64,000 nt of DNA from contig JAWXUH010000003.1 of assembly GCA_044432745.1 (NCBI GenBank), positions 1 through 64,000 on the forward strand, given 5' to 3'. A program made the position numbers and the translations under genes. This document shows, one piece after another, positions 17,870-26,076 of this stretch. Position 1 is the first letter of the stretch. Each line of letters starts with the position of its first letter. The notes under the pieces were generated by a model. It made no database searches. It was given only the letters and a program-made list of their open reading frames with translations, and was not told the DNA's origin. Source of the DNA: CAKOSP01 sp044432745. GTDB taxonomy: Bacteria; Bacillota_I; Bacilli_A; RF39; UBA660.

Positions 17870-20095
17870 TCATAATAAATCTTTAAGTAAAGATTCTTCC
17901 TTATATACCACATCTTCGTTTGTCATATAACATAAGTCTTTATATTTACAATACTTACATTTTTCTACACTTTTAAGTTCTATTGGATTAATATCAAAAT
18001 TAGCTGATAAAATATTTTCTCCCGTAGTTTTAATAACATTTTTAGCTATATCTCTTATCTTGATAAAGTTATTTTCATCAAGTACTTTAGAATATGAAGA
18101 AAATCCATTCTTAGTCATTTTTAAAGACTTAATATAATTAGAATCAACATATGTTGAATCTAGTAATTCTAATTCACTTTCATTAGTTGTACTATATCCT
18201 ACAAACTTAAGCTTCGTTCTTATATCCTTATCAGTTGCATCTACTGAAGGTTTATCTAATATTCTATCAAGATACATACCTATAACTTTTAAATCAGGAT
18301 ATTTTTCACTAAGTAGATATAAATAACTAGGAAGCTGTAAATTGAGTCCATAATTAACATTATCTAATGTTGCTTCTACTGTTCCTGTTTTATAATCAAA
18401 TAAAGCTGCTAAGTTAGTTTTTTCATCGTATTTAATTAAGTCGATATAACCTTTGAAATTAAGTTTTCCTTCAATAATATCTTCGATTATAAACTCGTTT
18501 TCACATAAGTTAGTTTTTAATGAAGTTTGATCATTAAATTCGTATAAAAAATCTAATATATTTGATAACTCTTCTTTCAAATTCATTAAAAAGAATCTTT
18601 CTTTAAAAGTAATATCTAATTTATTTACCTCTGCATCATAAGATGATGAAAAATCAAAATCATCCTCAAACATCAATGATAATACATTATGATAAACGTT
18701 ACCTATATGAATCGATAAACTAGTTTCTGAAAGGTTAAGCCTAAGAATTTTATCTATGTAATATTTAAAATTACATTCATTATATGTTTTTAAAGAAGAA
18801 TATGATAACGTAAGTGGATATTTAAGATATTTGGTATCTATTGAAGTAAATTTGTTAGAATAATTCATATATTCTATATTATATTTACCATTTAAATATA
18901 TAAGATTGTCGCTAATAACACCAAATTTGATATATTCATCTAACATTGATGCATATGTAACCTTATTATGTAAATTACTAAATGTGAAACAAGACTCATT
19001 TACTTTTACAACTTCTAAAGAATAATCTTTAATTAAAGTAGATGGATTATATCTTTGAAATGTACTTTTTGATGAATATGAAAAATATAAATTTTCATAA
19101 TTTTCATATATATTCATGAACATTTTAATACCATTTTTATTTTTTTCACTACTTGTAAATACTTTTAAGAAGTCTTTTTTAATATTATCTGGATAAAAAT
19201 CTTCATCTTTATATTTACGAGGTACTGAATCATTTAAAGCTACAAAGAAATATATATCATCCTTATTATATATATCATCTATATTAATACAGTTTACAGC
19301 ATTTTTCTTTTTCTTCTTTGATAAAGTTATATTTTTTAAATCATATTTAACATATTCGAGAACTTCATCTGTTATTTCATCAAAATTCGTACTGTTAAAG
19401 TAAGTTACAATTTTATTATATACTTCCCCACTTTGAATAGATGATAATGATTCCTCTACATTTCTAGATTTTTCTAAATTAGACAAAAATAATGAACATA
19501 CATCTGTTTTTAAGATAGTCACTTCATCTATTATATTAATAGGAATATTATACATAGAAAATATTTTATCAATAGTAAGTTTATATTCTTCTGGAACGTT
19601 TACAAGTTTAACTTTAGTCAGATCGTATTTATTTTTTATTATTGATTGCGCAATCCAAACTATTTCTTCTTCAGATTTATCAAATAAATTTATTTGATGA
19701 TTCAGATTAAGACTTTCTTTATCTTCTTTTTTTATTTCTACACCTTTAAAATAAGAACATATATATTCATCAAGTTCAACGTTTATTAATTTGATAGATT
19801 CGTATTCAGGTTTAACAAAAATTTCAATAAACCCATTATTAAGAAGTGAATCATAATATTTTTTTAAATCTTCATGTTTATATAATAAATTTTTAACATA
19901 TACTCTAGCTAAGGTAAGAGGGATATTAAACTCCTTTGTTAAAAAAACAATACCTTCCTTTTTTACTGAACCTAATATTAAAGATTCTATTTCCCTTTTA
20001 GTCATAATTATATCATTTGATATAACTTTATCCTCACTGCGTTTTAGTAATAATTCTTTTTTTATTTGATTTGTTGTTATAATTAAATTTTTCAT
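17870..20095 (-). CDS. addB: Shortened AddB-like nuclease subunit
   Basis: 741 residues against about 1,160 in Bacillus AddB. The C-terminal half carries the AddB-type nuclease: NECNFKYYIDKILRL (first iron-sulfur Cys), GYIDLIKYDE and LFDYKTGTVE (catalytic Asp/Lys), and CKYCKYKDLC (remaining Cys ligands). I see no Walker A motif at the N-terminus, where AddB normally has GxxGxGKT. ATG 20095 follows AGGAGG. Position directly before addA supports the AddB role. The loss of about 400 residues is unusual; the helicase-like part may be degenerate. Confidence 0.85.
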   Translation of the reverse strand: MKNLIITTNQIKKELLLKRSEDKVISNDIIMTKREIESLILGSVKKEGIVFLTKEFNIPLTLARVYVKNLLYKHEDLKKYYDSLLNNGFIEIFVKPEYESIKLINVELDEYICSYFKGVEIKKEDKESLNLNHQINLFDKSEEEIVWIAQSIIKNKYDLTKVKLVNVPEEYKLTIDKIFSMYNIPINIIDEVTILKTDVCSLFLSNLEKSRNVEESLSSIQSGEVYNKIVTYFNSTNFDEITDEVLEYVKYDLKNITLSKKKKKNAVNCINIDDIYNKDDIYFFVALNDSVPRKYKDEDFYPDNIKKDFLKVFTSSEKNKNGIKMFMNIYENYENLYFSYSSKSTFQRYNPSTLIKDYSLEVVKVNESCFTFSNLHNKVTYASMLDEYIKFGVISDNLIYLNGKYNIEYMNYSNKFTSIDTKYLKYPLTLSYSSLKTYNECNFKYYIDKILRLNLSETSLSIHIGNVYHNVLSLMFEDDFDFSSSYDAEVNKLDITFKERFFLMNLKEELSNILDFLYEFNDQTSLKTNLCENEFIIEDIIEGKLNFKGYIDLIKYDEKTNLAALFDYKTGTVEATLDNVNYGLNLQLPSYLYLLSEKYPDLKVIGMYLDRILDKPSVDATDKDIRTKLKFVGYSTTNESELELLDSTYVDSNYIKSLKMTKNGFSSYSKVLDENNFIKIRDIAKNVIKTTGENILSANFDINPIELKSVEKCKYCKYKDLCYMTNEDVVYKEESLLKDLL

Positions 20096-20175
20096 ACGAC
20101 CTCCTAATCAAATTTTAACAAATATAAAATGATAAGTCTATAATTTAAAGAAAGTTATAATTAATTTAAAAATTT

Positions 20176-20207
20176 GCAAAAAAAAAAATGTACAAAGTAC
20201 ATTTTTA
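20176..20207 (-). terminator. Terminator of the rplJL operon
   Basis: AAAAATGTAC-ttt-GTACATTTTT followed by a long T run on the minus strand, just after rplL. Confidence 0.85.
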
Positions 20208-20216
20208 ATCACAGAA

Positions 20217-20582
20217 TTAAACTAATTCTATTTCAGCACCAGCTTCAACTAATTGAGCTTTAACAGCTTCAGCTTCAGCAGCAGGAATATTTTCTTTAAT
20301 ATTTCCACCGTTATCAGCTAAACCTTTAGCTTCAACTAATCCAAGACCAGTTAATTCTTTAAGAATTTTGATAACTGCAATTTTGTTTGCTCCAGCAGCT
20401 TTTAAAACTACTGTTTTGTTAGCAGAACCTTCGTCAGCTGAACTTGCAGCAGCAGGTGCAGCAGCAACAGCAGATGGGTCAACTCCAAATTCTTCTTTCA
20501 TTGCATCAACTAATTCTTTAACTTCAAGAATAGTCATTTCTTTTAATCCTGATATAAAATCATCTTTTTTTAATTTTGCCAT
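20217..20582 (-). CDS. rplL: 50S ribosomal protein L7/L12
   Basis: 121 residues from ATG 20582 (MAKLKKDDF), the conserved family start. An in-frame ATG 12 bases upstream is also possible, and the AGAAGGGA site at 20595-20602 is spaced poorly for both. Stalk protein: N-terminal dimerisation domain, Ala-rich hinge (about 40-55), and C-terminal factor-binding domain (TVVLKAAGANKIAVIKILKE, GLVEAKGLAD). It overlaps the end of rplJ by a few bases. Length is normal. Confidence 0.97.
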   Translation of the reverse strand: MAKLKKDDFISGLKEMTILEVKELVDAMKEEFGVDPSAVAAAPAAASSADEGSANKTVVLKAAGANKIAVIKILKELTGLGLVEAKGLADNGGNIKENIPAAEAEAVKAQLVEAGAEIELV

Positions 20583-20583
20583 A

Positions 20584-21084
20584 TTATTTATCATTCCCTT
20601 CTATTTGATCGGCATAAAGATCTAAGCCAATAGCTAAATCTCTAACGTACTGGATCATGCCTCCAGCAAGCATAGTAAGTAATCCTTCTCTTGATGGTAT
20701 TTCAGCGTATTCTTTAATTGTTTCAGTATCTGCAACAGAACCACTTATGATACCAATTCTGATCTCAACATTTTTATTTTTATTAGCGAACTCAGATACA
20801 ACTTTAATTGGTTCAAGTAAATCTTTACCAAATAAAATAGCATTAGGTCCTTTTAAAAAATCAGCCATGTTAAGTCCAAGTTCATCAGCAGCACGTTTAA
20901 GTAAAGTATTTTTATATACTTTAATTTCAGAATCAATTTTATGTAATTCTTTTCTAAGTTCTGTTAAATCTGATACAGTTAAACCTTGATATTGAAAAAC
21001 TACTACAGATTCACTGTTTTTAATTTTTTCAAGTATCTCATCTACTACAACTTTTTTACCTTCAAGTATTTTTTGACTTGCCAT
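20584..21084 (-). CDS. rplJ: 50S ribosomal protein L10
   Basis: 166 residues. Typical L10 segments are visible: SVVVFQYQGLTVSDLTELRK, KVYKNTLLKRAADELG, GPNAILFG. It binds rRNA and anchors L7/L12 to the stalk, and also represses its own mRNA in the family. ATG 21084 has AAAGGATG upstream, directly after the leader hairpin. It precedes rplL in a two-gene unit with its own promoter. Confidence 0.97.
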   Translation of the reverse strand: MASQKILEGKKVVVDEILEKIKNSESVVVFQYQGLTVSDLTELRKELHKIDSEIKVYKNTLLKRAADELGLNMADFLKGPNAILFGKDLLEPIKVVSEFANKNKNVEIRIGIISGSVADTETIKEYAEIPSREGLLTMLAGGMIQYVRDLAIGLDLYADQIEGNDK

Positions 21085-21101
21085 ATTCCATCCTTTCTTT
21101 A

Positions 21102-21205
21102 TAAAAAAAGCTTTCTCTTTGGAAAGCTTAAAATGTATTTAAGAACTTCCCTCGGTAGGATAATTAAAACTTTCGTTCCCTACTTTCTTCGGTTAATCGC
21201 TTTTT
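21102..21205 (-). promoter_or_regulatory. L10 (rplJL) mRNA leader with attenuator hairpin
   Basis: The minus strand between the promoter and rplJ contains TCCTACCGAGGGAAG (21162-21148) and paired CGAAAG/GGGAAC segments characteristic of the ribosomal L10 leader, an L10-binding autoregulatory structure. It ends in a terminator-like hairpin, AAGCTTTC...GAAAGCTT plus a T run (21129-21102), immediately before the ribosome site. This indicates control of rplJL by L10 binding and premature termination. Confidence 0.8.
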
Positions 21206-21213
21206 CTATACGT

Positions 21214-21242
21214 ATTATAATCGATTTATCCTTAAATGTCAA
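21214..21242 (-). promoter_or_regulatory. rplJL promoter
   Basis: TTGACA (21242-21237), 17-base spacer, TATAAT (21219-21214): a perfect sigma-A consensus overlapping the last codons of rplA. Confidence 0.9.
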
Positions 21243-21930
21243 AACTATTTTTTTCTAGTTTAACACCAGGTCCCATCGTAGATGTTAAAGTAATATTTTC
21301 AATAAATTTACCTTTAACACCAGTTGGTTTAGATTTTGCAATAACGCTAATAGCATAGTTAATATTTTCAACTAATTTAGTGTCATCAAATGATACTTTA
21401 CCAACGATAGTATGAATATTTCCAAAAGTATCGTTTTTGTAAGCAACCATTCCGCTTTTGATGTTTTTAACAGCATCAGCAACTTTAGGTGTTACAGTTC
21501 CTACTTTAGGGTTAGGCATTAAACCACGTGGCCCTAAAATATTACCAATTTTACCAACTTCTGGCATCATATCAGGTGAAGCAACCATTACGTCAAAATC
21601 AAACCAGTTTTCTGCTTTAATTTTTTCAAGTATATCTTTGTCTCCAACGATATCAGCTCCAGCAGCTTTAGCTTCTTCAGCAGCAGCTCCTTTAGCAATA
21701 ACAACTATTTTTTTATCTTTTCCAGTACCATGAGGAAGCACTAAAGATCCTCTTAATTGTTGATCAGACTTTTTAGAATCAATATTTAATTTAAAAGCTA
21801 TTTCAACAGTACCATCAAATTTAGTAATAGAAGTTTCTTTAACTAATTTAACAGCTTCTTCACAAGTATAAAATTTATCTTTTTCAATATTTTTTAATAC
21901 TTCAACAAATTTTTTACCATGTTTTTTCAT
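21232..21930 (-). CDS. rplA: 50S ribosomal protein L1
   Basis: 232 residues, normal length. L1 features: TSITKFDGTVEIAFKLNID, GTGKDKKIVVIAKG, DMMPEVGKIGNILGPRGLMP, PKVGTVTPKVADAV, and C-terminal TLTSTMGPGVKLE. It binds 23S rRNA at the L1 stalk and, in the family, represses the L11-L1 operon through a leader mimic. ATG 21930 follows TAGGAGGA. It is co-transcribed after rplK. Confidence 0.97.
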   Translation of the reverse strand: MKKHGKKFVEVLKNIEKDKFYTCEEAVKLVKETSITKFDGTVEIAFKLNIDSKKSDQQLRGSLVLPHGTGKDKKIVVIAKGAAAEEAKAAGADIVGDKDILEKIKAENWFDFDVMVASPDMMPEVGKIGNILGPRGLMPNPKVGTVTPKVADAVKNIKSGMVAYKNDTFGNIHTIVGKVSFDDTKLVENINYAISVIAKSKPTGVKGKFIENITLTSTMGPGVKLEKNSFDI

Positions 21931-21981
21931 ATTTTCCTCCTAATTTATTTATTAGCGGATTTGTAATTTTTTTAATTACTA

Positions 21982-22572
21982 CTACTCTTCTGTAGTTTCT
22001 TTGCCAGCAACTGGAACTTCTTCAAGTTCTTTACCAGCATTTTCGATTGCGTCAGCTTCCATTTTTGAAAGTTCAGCTTCACGTTTTGCATTTGCTGCAT
22101 TTTCTAAAGATGCAGATTTAGATTGTTCTTCTAATTCAGAATCATTATAACCACTAATTGCAACACCCATATTACGAGCAGAACCAGCGATAATTTTCAT
22201 ACCATCTTCGATAGTATAAGCATTTAAATCTACCATTTTTTCTTCAGCTATTTTTCTAAGTTCTTCTTTTGTTATAGTTGCAACTATTTCATTAGCACCT
22301 TTAGTACTTCCTTTTGAAATTTTAGCAGCTTTTTTAATCAAGAAACCAGCTGGTGCAGTTTTAAGTACGAAATCAAATGATCTATCATCATAGATAGAAA
22401 TTTCACAAGGTACTATGTCACCCATTTTTTCACGAGTTTCATCATTAAATTTAGAACAAAATTCTCCTAAATTGATACCAGCAGGCCCAAGCACAGTTCC
22501 AACAGGTGGAGCTGGTGTTGCTTTTCCAGCAGGTATTTGAATTTTAATTTTCTTAACGACTTCTTTTGCCAC
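21982..22572 (-). CDS. rplK: 50S ribosomal protein L11 with C-terminal extension
   Basis: 196 residues from GTG 22572 (VAKEVVKKIKIQIPAGKATP), chosen for AGGAGGTG just upstream. The N-terminal and C-terminal L11 domains are complete (PPVGTVLGPAGINLGEF, GSARNMGVAISG). L11 normally ends near residue 141, but here about 55 extra residues follow, rich in Glu, Ala, Lys and Ser and predicted as a long charged helix. The extension is in frame with no frameshift sign. L11 supports GTPase-centre function and the stringent response. Confidence 0.96.
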   Translation of the reverse strand: MAKEVVKKIKIQIPAGKATPAPPVGTVLGPAGINLGEFCSKFNDETREKMGDIVPCEISIYDDRSFDFVLKTAPAGFLIKKAAKISKGSTKGANEIVATITKEELRKIAEEKMVDLNAYTIEDGMKIIAGSARNMGVAISGYNDSELEEQSKSASLENAANAKREAELSKMEADAIENAGKELEEVPVAGKETTEE

Positions 22573-22603
22573 GAAAACACCTCCTATATTAATTTTTTCG
22601 CTT

Positions 22604-22639
22604 ATGTGGTAAAAGGGCAAATCCGCATTCCCTCCCACA
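22604..22639 (-). promoter_or_regulatory. Putative L1-binding leader of rplKA
   Basis: The minus strand has TGTGGGAGGGAATGCGG followed by CCCTTTTACCACA (22639-22604), closing as TGTGG/CCACA. This resembles the conserved GUGGGAGG...ACCAC element before rplK in many Firmicutes that mimics the L1 rRNA site. The assignment is from memory of the family. Confidence 0.6.
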
Positions 22640-22681
22640 AATTTCGTAATTACATATAAAATACATATAACTACGGCTAAT

Positions 22682-22710
22682 ATTTTACCACTAAAATTAG
22701 AAAAAAACAA
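22682..22710 (-). promoter_or_regulatory. Probable rplKA promoter
   Basis: TTGTTT (22710-22705), 17-base spacer, TAAAAT (22687-22682). The -35 overlaps the T run of the preceding terminator. Confidence 0.45.
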
Positions 22711-22722
22711 TAAAAATATTGT
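22701..22722 (-). terminator. Terminator of the YgjV-like gene
   Basis: Short ACAATA-tttt-TATTGT hairpin with a T run on the minus strand, directly after the stop at 22723. Confidence 0.5.
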
Positions 22723-23253
22723 CTATTTAGCGTTATATGTTAATAATTTTGGCTTTTTCGTACTTAAATCTTTAAATAATGCAATTAAGACTAAGAAAAA
22801 AGTAAGAGCATTAAAAAAAGCAGCCGTAAATGATAATATACTTATGTTATAGAAAAACCAAAGAAAAACGTTTATTATTATAGAAATATTCATAACTCTT
22901 GCAGACTTACTATAATAAAGTGCAGTTGAATACAAAGCTGATGCAAAGCATGCTAGCAATCCAAGTACCTCCTCTGTTCTATAAATATACAAAATAGCAA
23001 TTTGTAATAATACAACAATACATACAAAATATTTTTTATAATTATTTGAATATATAAGCATATTTCTAAATAAACTTATAAAACCAAGTGCACAACCTAT
23101 ATATCCCCCAAGTAAGAATTTTGATATTATACCAAATGTACAACCTATTGATTGAAACATCATTGTTTTTTTCTTCAAAGTTTGCTTAGAACTAAACAAA
23201 TACAATACATTGTCGATTATGTCAAAAAAATTTGCTAAAACAATATTAAACAT
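22723..23253 (-). CDS. YgjV-family membrane protein
   Basis: 176 residues with about six membrane segments and short loops, no signal sequence beyond the first helix. The layout and segments such as ANFFDIIDNVLYLFSSKQ and ALGFISLFRNMLIYSNN fit the YgjV inner-membrane family (PF10688). Members have no firmly established function. The gene stands alone between tRNA-Leu and the ribosomal operon. Alternative: another small polytopic membrane family. Confidence 0.65.
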   Translation of the reverse strand: MFNIVLANFFDIIDNVLYLFSSKQTLKKKTMMFQSIGCTFGIISKFLLGGYIGCALGFISLFRNMLIYSNNYKKYFVCIVVLLQIAILYIYRTEEVLGLLACFASALYSTALYYSKSARVMNISIIINVFLWFFYNISILSFTAAFFNALTFFLVLIALFKDLSTKKPKLLTYNAK

Positions 23254-23415
23254 ATTTTACCTCTTTTATCTTAATATTAAATATAACAGATTATATATTA
23301 AAAAACAATAAAATATAATTTGAAATAAATATATATTTAGAAGTCAATTATACAGTATTTAGATCTTTTAAAAATTATAGAAAATAAATTTTTTTAAAAA
23401 AACTTTAATTTTCTC

Positions 23416-23444
23416 TTGTTTTTTACAATTTTTCGTTATATAAT
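23416..23444 (+). promoter_or_regulatory. tRNA-Leu promoter
   Basis: TTGTTT (23416-23421), 17-base spacer, TATAAT (23439-23444), about 28 bases before the tRNA. Confidence 0.7.
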
Positions 23445-23471
23445 GAGATTGTCCAAACAAAAGACGTGCCT

Positions 23472-23560
23472 GCCCATGTGGCGGAATAGGTAGACGCACA
23501 GGACTTAAAATCCTGCGATGATAATACATCGTGCCGGTTCAATTCCGGCCGTGGGCACCA
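23472..23560 (+). tRNA. tRNA-Leu (anticodon TAA)
   Basis: The acceptor stem pairs GCCCATG with CGTGGGC. The anticodon stem CAGGA/TCCTG holds the loop CTTAAAA with anticodon TAA at 23506-23508. A long variable arm typical of class II tRNA-Leu is present, and the T arm GCCGG-TTCAATT-CCGGC is intact. CCA is encoded at 23558-23560. Confidence 0.97.
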
Positions 23561-23571
23561 ATAAAAAAATT

Positions 23572-23602
23572 AAACAATCTTGATAAAAGATTGTTTTTTT
23601 TA
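23572..23602 (+). terminator. tRNA-Leu terminator
   Basis: AAACAATCT-tgataaa-AGATTGTTT followed by a T run. Confidence 0.85.
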
Positions 23603-23610
23603 TTTCCCCC

Positions 23611-23639
23611 TTTACAAATTGGGAGTTTTTTGTTACAAT
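23611..23639 (+). promoter_or_regulatory. Promoter of the 149-residue unknown gene
   Basis: TTTACA (23611-23616), 17-base spacer, TACAAT (23634-23639), 24 bases before the ATG at 23663. Confidence 0.7.
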
Positions 23640-23662
23640 ATGTGACTAAAGGGGAAAAATAT

Positions 23663-24112
23663 ATGAAAGAAGAAGTTATAAGATATAGCGAAACAAATCA
23701 TGAAAATTATGATTTAATTAAAACAACAGCAATAACAAAGCTTATTATGAATAAAAATGAATATAAAGCAAGAGGTGTTGCAGTGTGTAAGGAAGAACTA
23801 GCACAAGATTGGTGTACAACAATAGATTCACACATAGGAACAGATGATTCAACTTGGTTTGTAGGAGCTTCATTAGAAGCAACTATACAATGTATGGAAG
23901 CATTAAGTTCTGGTAAATCTGTAGTTGAAGCATATACGTTGATAGATACTCAAAACGAAAATAGTCCATGTGAATTTGCAGGAATGAAAATAAGTGCATG
24001 GCAAAATGCTTTAATCACAAGATTAATAGAAAATTATCATCCAAGAGGATTTGAATTTTCTAAATATAGAGAAGAATATATAACAACATACGCTTCACCA
24101 ATCGAAAGATAA
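23663..24112 (+). CDS. Unknown 149-residue cytoplasmic protein
   Basis: Start ATG 23663 has AAAGGGGA eight bases upstream and its own promoter. The protein is compact and mixed alpha/beta, with three Cys (in VCKEELAQDWCTT and SPCEFAG) and conserved-looking aromatic stretches (DSTWFVGASLEA, NYHPRGFEFSKY). There is no membrane segment or recognised family. It is monocistronic between a tRNA and a bidirectional terminator. Confidence 0.65.
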   Translation: MKEEVIRYSETNHENYDLIKTTAITKLIMNKNEYKARGVAVCKEELAQDWCTTIDSHIGTDDSTWFVGASLEATIQCMEALSSGKSVVEAYTLIDTQNENSPCEFAGMKISAWQNALITRLIENYHPRGFEFSKYREEYITTYASPIER

Positions 24113-24140
24113 AAAAAACGCAATTAATGCGTTTTTTTTT
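24112..24140. terminator. Bidirectional terminator
   Basis: AAAAAACGCA-atta-TGCGTTTTTT hairpin between the plus-strand unknown gene and the convergent DUF2207 gene. Confidence 0.85.
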
Positions 24141-24149
24141 GGAAAAAGG

Positions 24150-26024
24150 TTACCAAGAACCTCCTCCACCTCCTCCAGAGCCGCCTCCAGAAGATCCTCC
24201 GCCGGAAAATCCTCCTCCACCACCTGAAGATGATGAACTGCTAGGAGTTGTAGCTAAATTTTTAGTAGCTACTGTGTTAAACGTTCTAAAGTTAAAATGT
24301 GTTGTACCACTATACCAATTTGGATTTTGAAGATTCATAGTTTCGAATTTCTTAATCCATTTATCAGATACACCTAGTACATATGCATATGGAAGAATGT
24401 TGTAAAAATAATCAGGATCATGAAGAACCATAGATTCTAATTTTTCTTTTTCTACTTTAAGTAAGTAAGTTCTAAAACCTAATATTTTACCAAGAACTTC
24501 ATTACCATATTCATTTCTCTTTTTAAAATTAGATGATAATTTAACAATAATCAGCATCGCAACTACTACGAAAGTATATAAAATTGCATAAACGGTACTA
24601 ATTTTCAAATAAGGTAAAACCATCATTATCCAAGGTATACCACCAAATCCAAAACACCATAGACACACAAATAACGATAATACACGTGGATTTTTATTTC
24701 CAGGTACCATTGCACAAAAAATTATAATAGCAATTCCAGGAAATACTGTTGAAATAATCATATCTTCAAATGATGAAGTTCCACCTACAATAACTATGTT
24801 AGTAATTATAAATAAGAATGCCGTTATTGACAAATACATTAATTTTGAATTAAAAGGAACATCTGTAAAAATTTTTTCTTTATTTATTTTATCATTCATT
24901 TTACTTACAACGCTATTAATAGTTCTATAAAATACGTTATTAAGTTCTGATAATTTTACAGATGTTTTTTTAGGATTATTAGGATCTATTGTAGCTCGAC
25001 CTTGATTTTTAAATAGACCTCTAAAGAATAATTCTTCTATTGTATTATCCCCATCATATTCTTTTAATTTGATTATATTATAATTAGTACCTGCACTAAA
25101 AATACTTTTTGATTTTATTTCTTCTATTTCTATATAACCTTTACTTGCTAGATAAACAAGAAGTGAAGATGCATCATTACTATCTGCTACTCCTTTATAT
25201 ACAAAACCTACTTCTAAACTATTAAGTCCCTCTGGTGGATAAAATTCTACTGTTTCAACACATTTATCACCCTTACCGTATTTAAACCATAGATTTATAC
25301 ATATTAGTATAGATAGAAATATAATTATAAAATCAATATAGATCCATATCGAGTAAGTCGTTACAAAATAACCTTCTGGTAATTCAAGTCTAACAGTAAT
25401 ACCCTCACCTGGTTTAAGTTTATCCCAAGAATAACCTGTTATTACGTTATTATCTACATTGTAAGTTATACTAGAGTAACCTACAGAACCATAACTACCT
25501 TGTGAAAAACCTAAAAGAGATTCATCAAATTCTTTTGGCATAGAAATAGTAAATGAAATATCATCGATAGTAGTATCCCATTCCGTACCTATGATATTTA
25601 AATAAAGTTCATCAAATTCATTACTAGTATCTTTTGATAATTTATAATTATATGAAATAACATATGTGTGTTCTCCAGAGACAGTATAACCTGAACTTCC
25701 TATTTGATAAACTTTATACGAATTTTGTGTATAACTACTATAATTGTAGTTAATATCAATATTAGATACCGAAGCATAAATGGTATCGGTTGTACCATCA
25801 TTTCTTTTCACTTCATTTACAAGAGGTATTTTTCTATAAATACCATGTTTGTCTTCATTAAATAAGACATCAATAGTTTCAACAATATTTAATACATTAT
25901 TTTCATAAACAGTTATGTCTACATTATAACTAGTAATTTCATAATCATAATAAGCAAGTACGTTTAATGGAAATAATATTAATAATATTACAAACATTGA
26001 ATAATTTTTAAATTTTTTTAACAC
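24150..26024 (-). CDS. DUF2207 membrane protein (copy 1)
   Basis: 624 residues. A signal-like hydrophobic N-terminus (about 10-25) precedes the DUF2207 extracytoplasmic domain: ITSYNVDITVYENNVLNIVE, KHGIYRKIPL, ELYLNIIGTEWDTTI. A membrane segment lies near 225-245, then a cytoplasmic module (VYLASKGYIEIEE), further membrane segments (about 400-500), FETMNLQNPNWY, and a Gly/Ser-rich tail ending GGGGGGSW. The start is GTG 26024. DUF2207 proteins are often linked to LemA; function unknown. It lies directly downstream of a paralogue. Confidence 0.85.
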   Translation of the reverse strand: MLKKFKNYSMFVILLILFPLNVLAYYDYEITSYNVDITVYENNVLNIVETIDVLFNEDKHGIYRKIPLVNEVKRNDGTTDTIYASVSNIDINYNYSSYTQNSYKVYQIGSSGYTVSGEHTYVISYNYKLSKDTSNEFDELYLNIIGTEWDTTIDDISFTISMPKEFDESLLGFSQGSYGSVGYSSITYNVDNNVITGYSWDKLKPGEGITVRLELPEGYFVTTYSIWIYIDFIIIFLSILICINLWFKYGKGDKCVETVEFYPPEGLNSLEVGFVYKGVADSNDASSLLVYLASKGYIEIEEIKSKSIFSAGTNYNIIKLKEYDGDNTIEELFFRGLFKNQGRATIDPNNPKKTSVKLSELNNVFYRTINSVVSKMNDKINKEKIFTDVPFNSKLMYLSITAFLFIITNIVIVGGTSSFEDMIISTVFPGIAIIIFCAMVPGNKNPRVLSLFVCLWCFGFGGIPWIMMVLPYLKISTVYAILYTFVVVAMLIIVKLSSNFKKRNEYGNEVLGKILGFRTYLLKVEKEKLESMVLHDPDYFYNILPYAYVLGVSDKWIKKFETMNLQNPNWYSGTTHFNFRTFNTVATKNLATTPSSSSSSGGGGGFSGGGSSGGGSGGGGGGSW

Positions 26025-26076
26025 TTTAACAACAACCCTTCTACTATTACATTATAGCATATTTTTTTTAAGAAGA

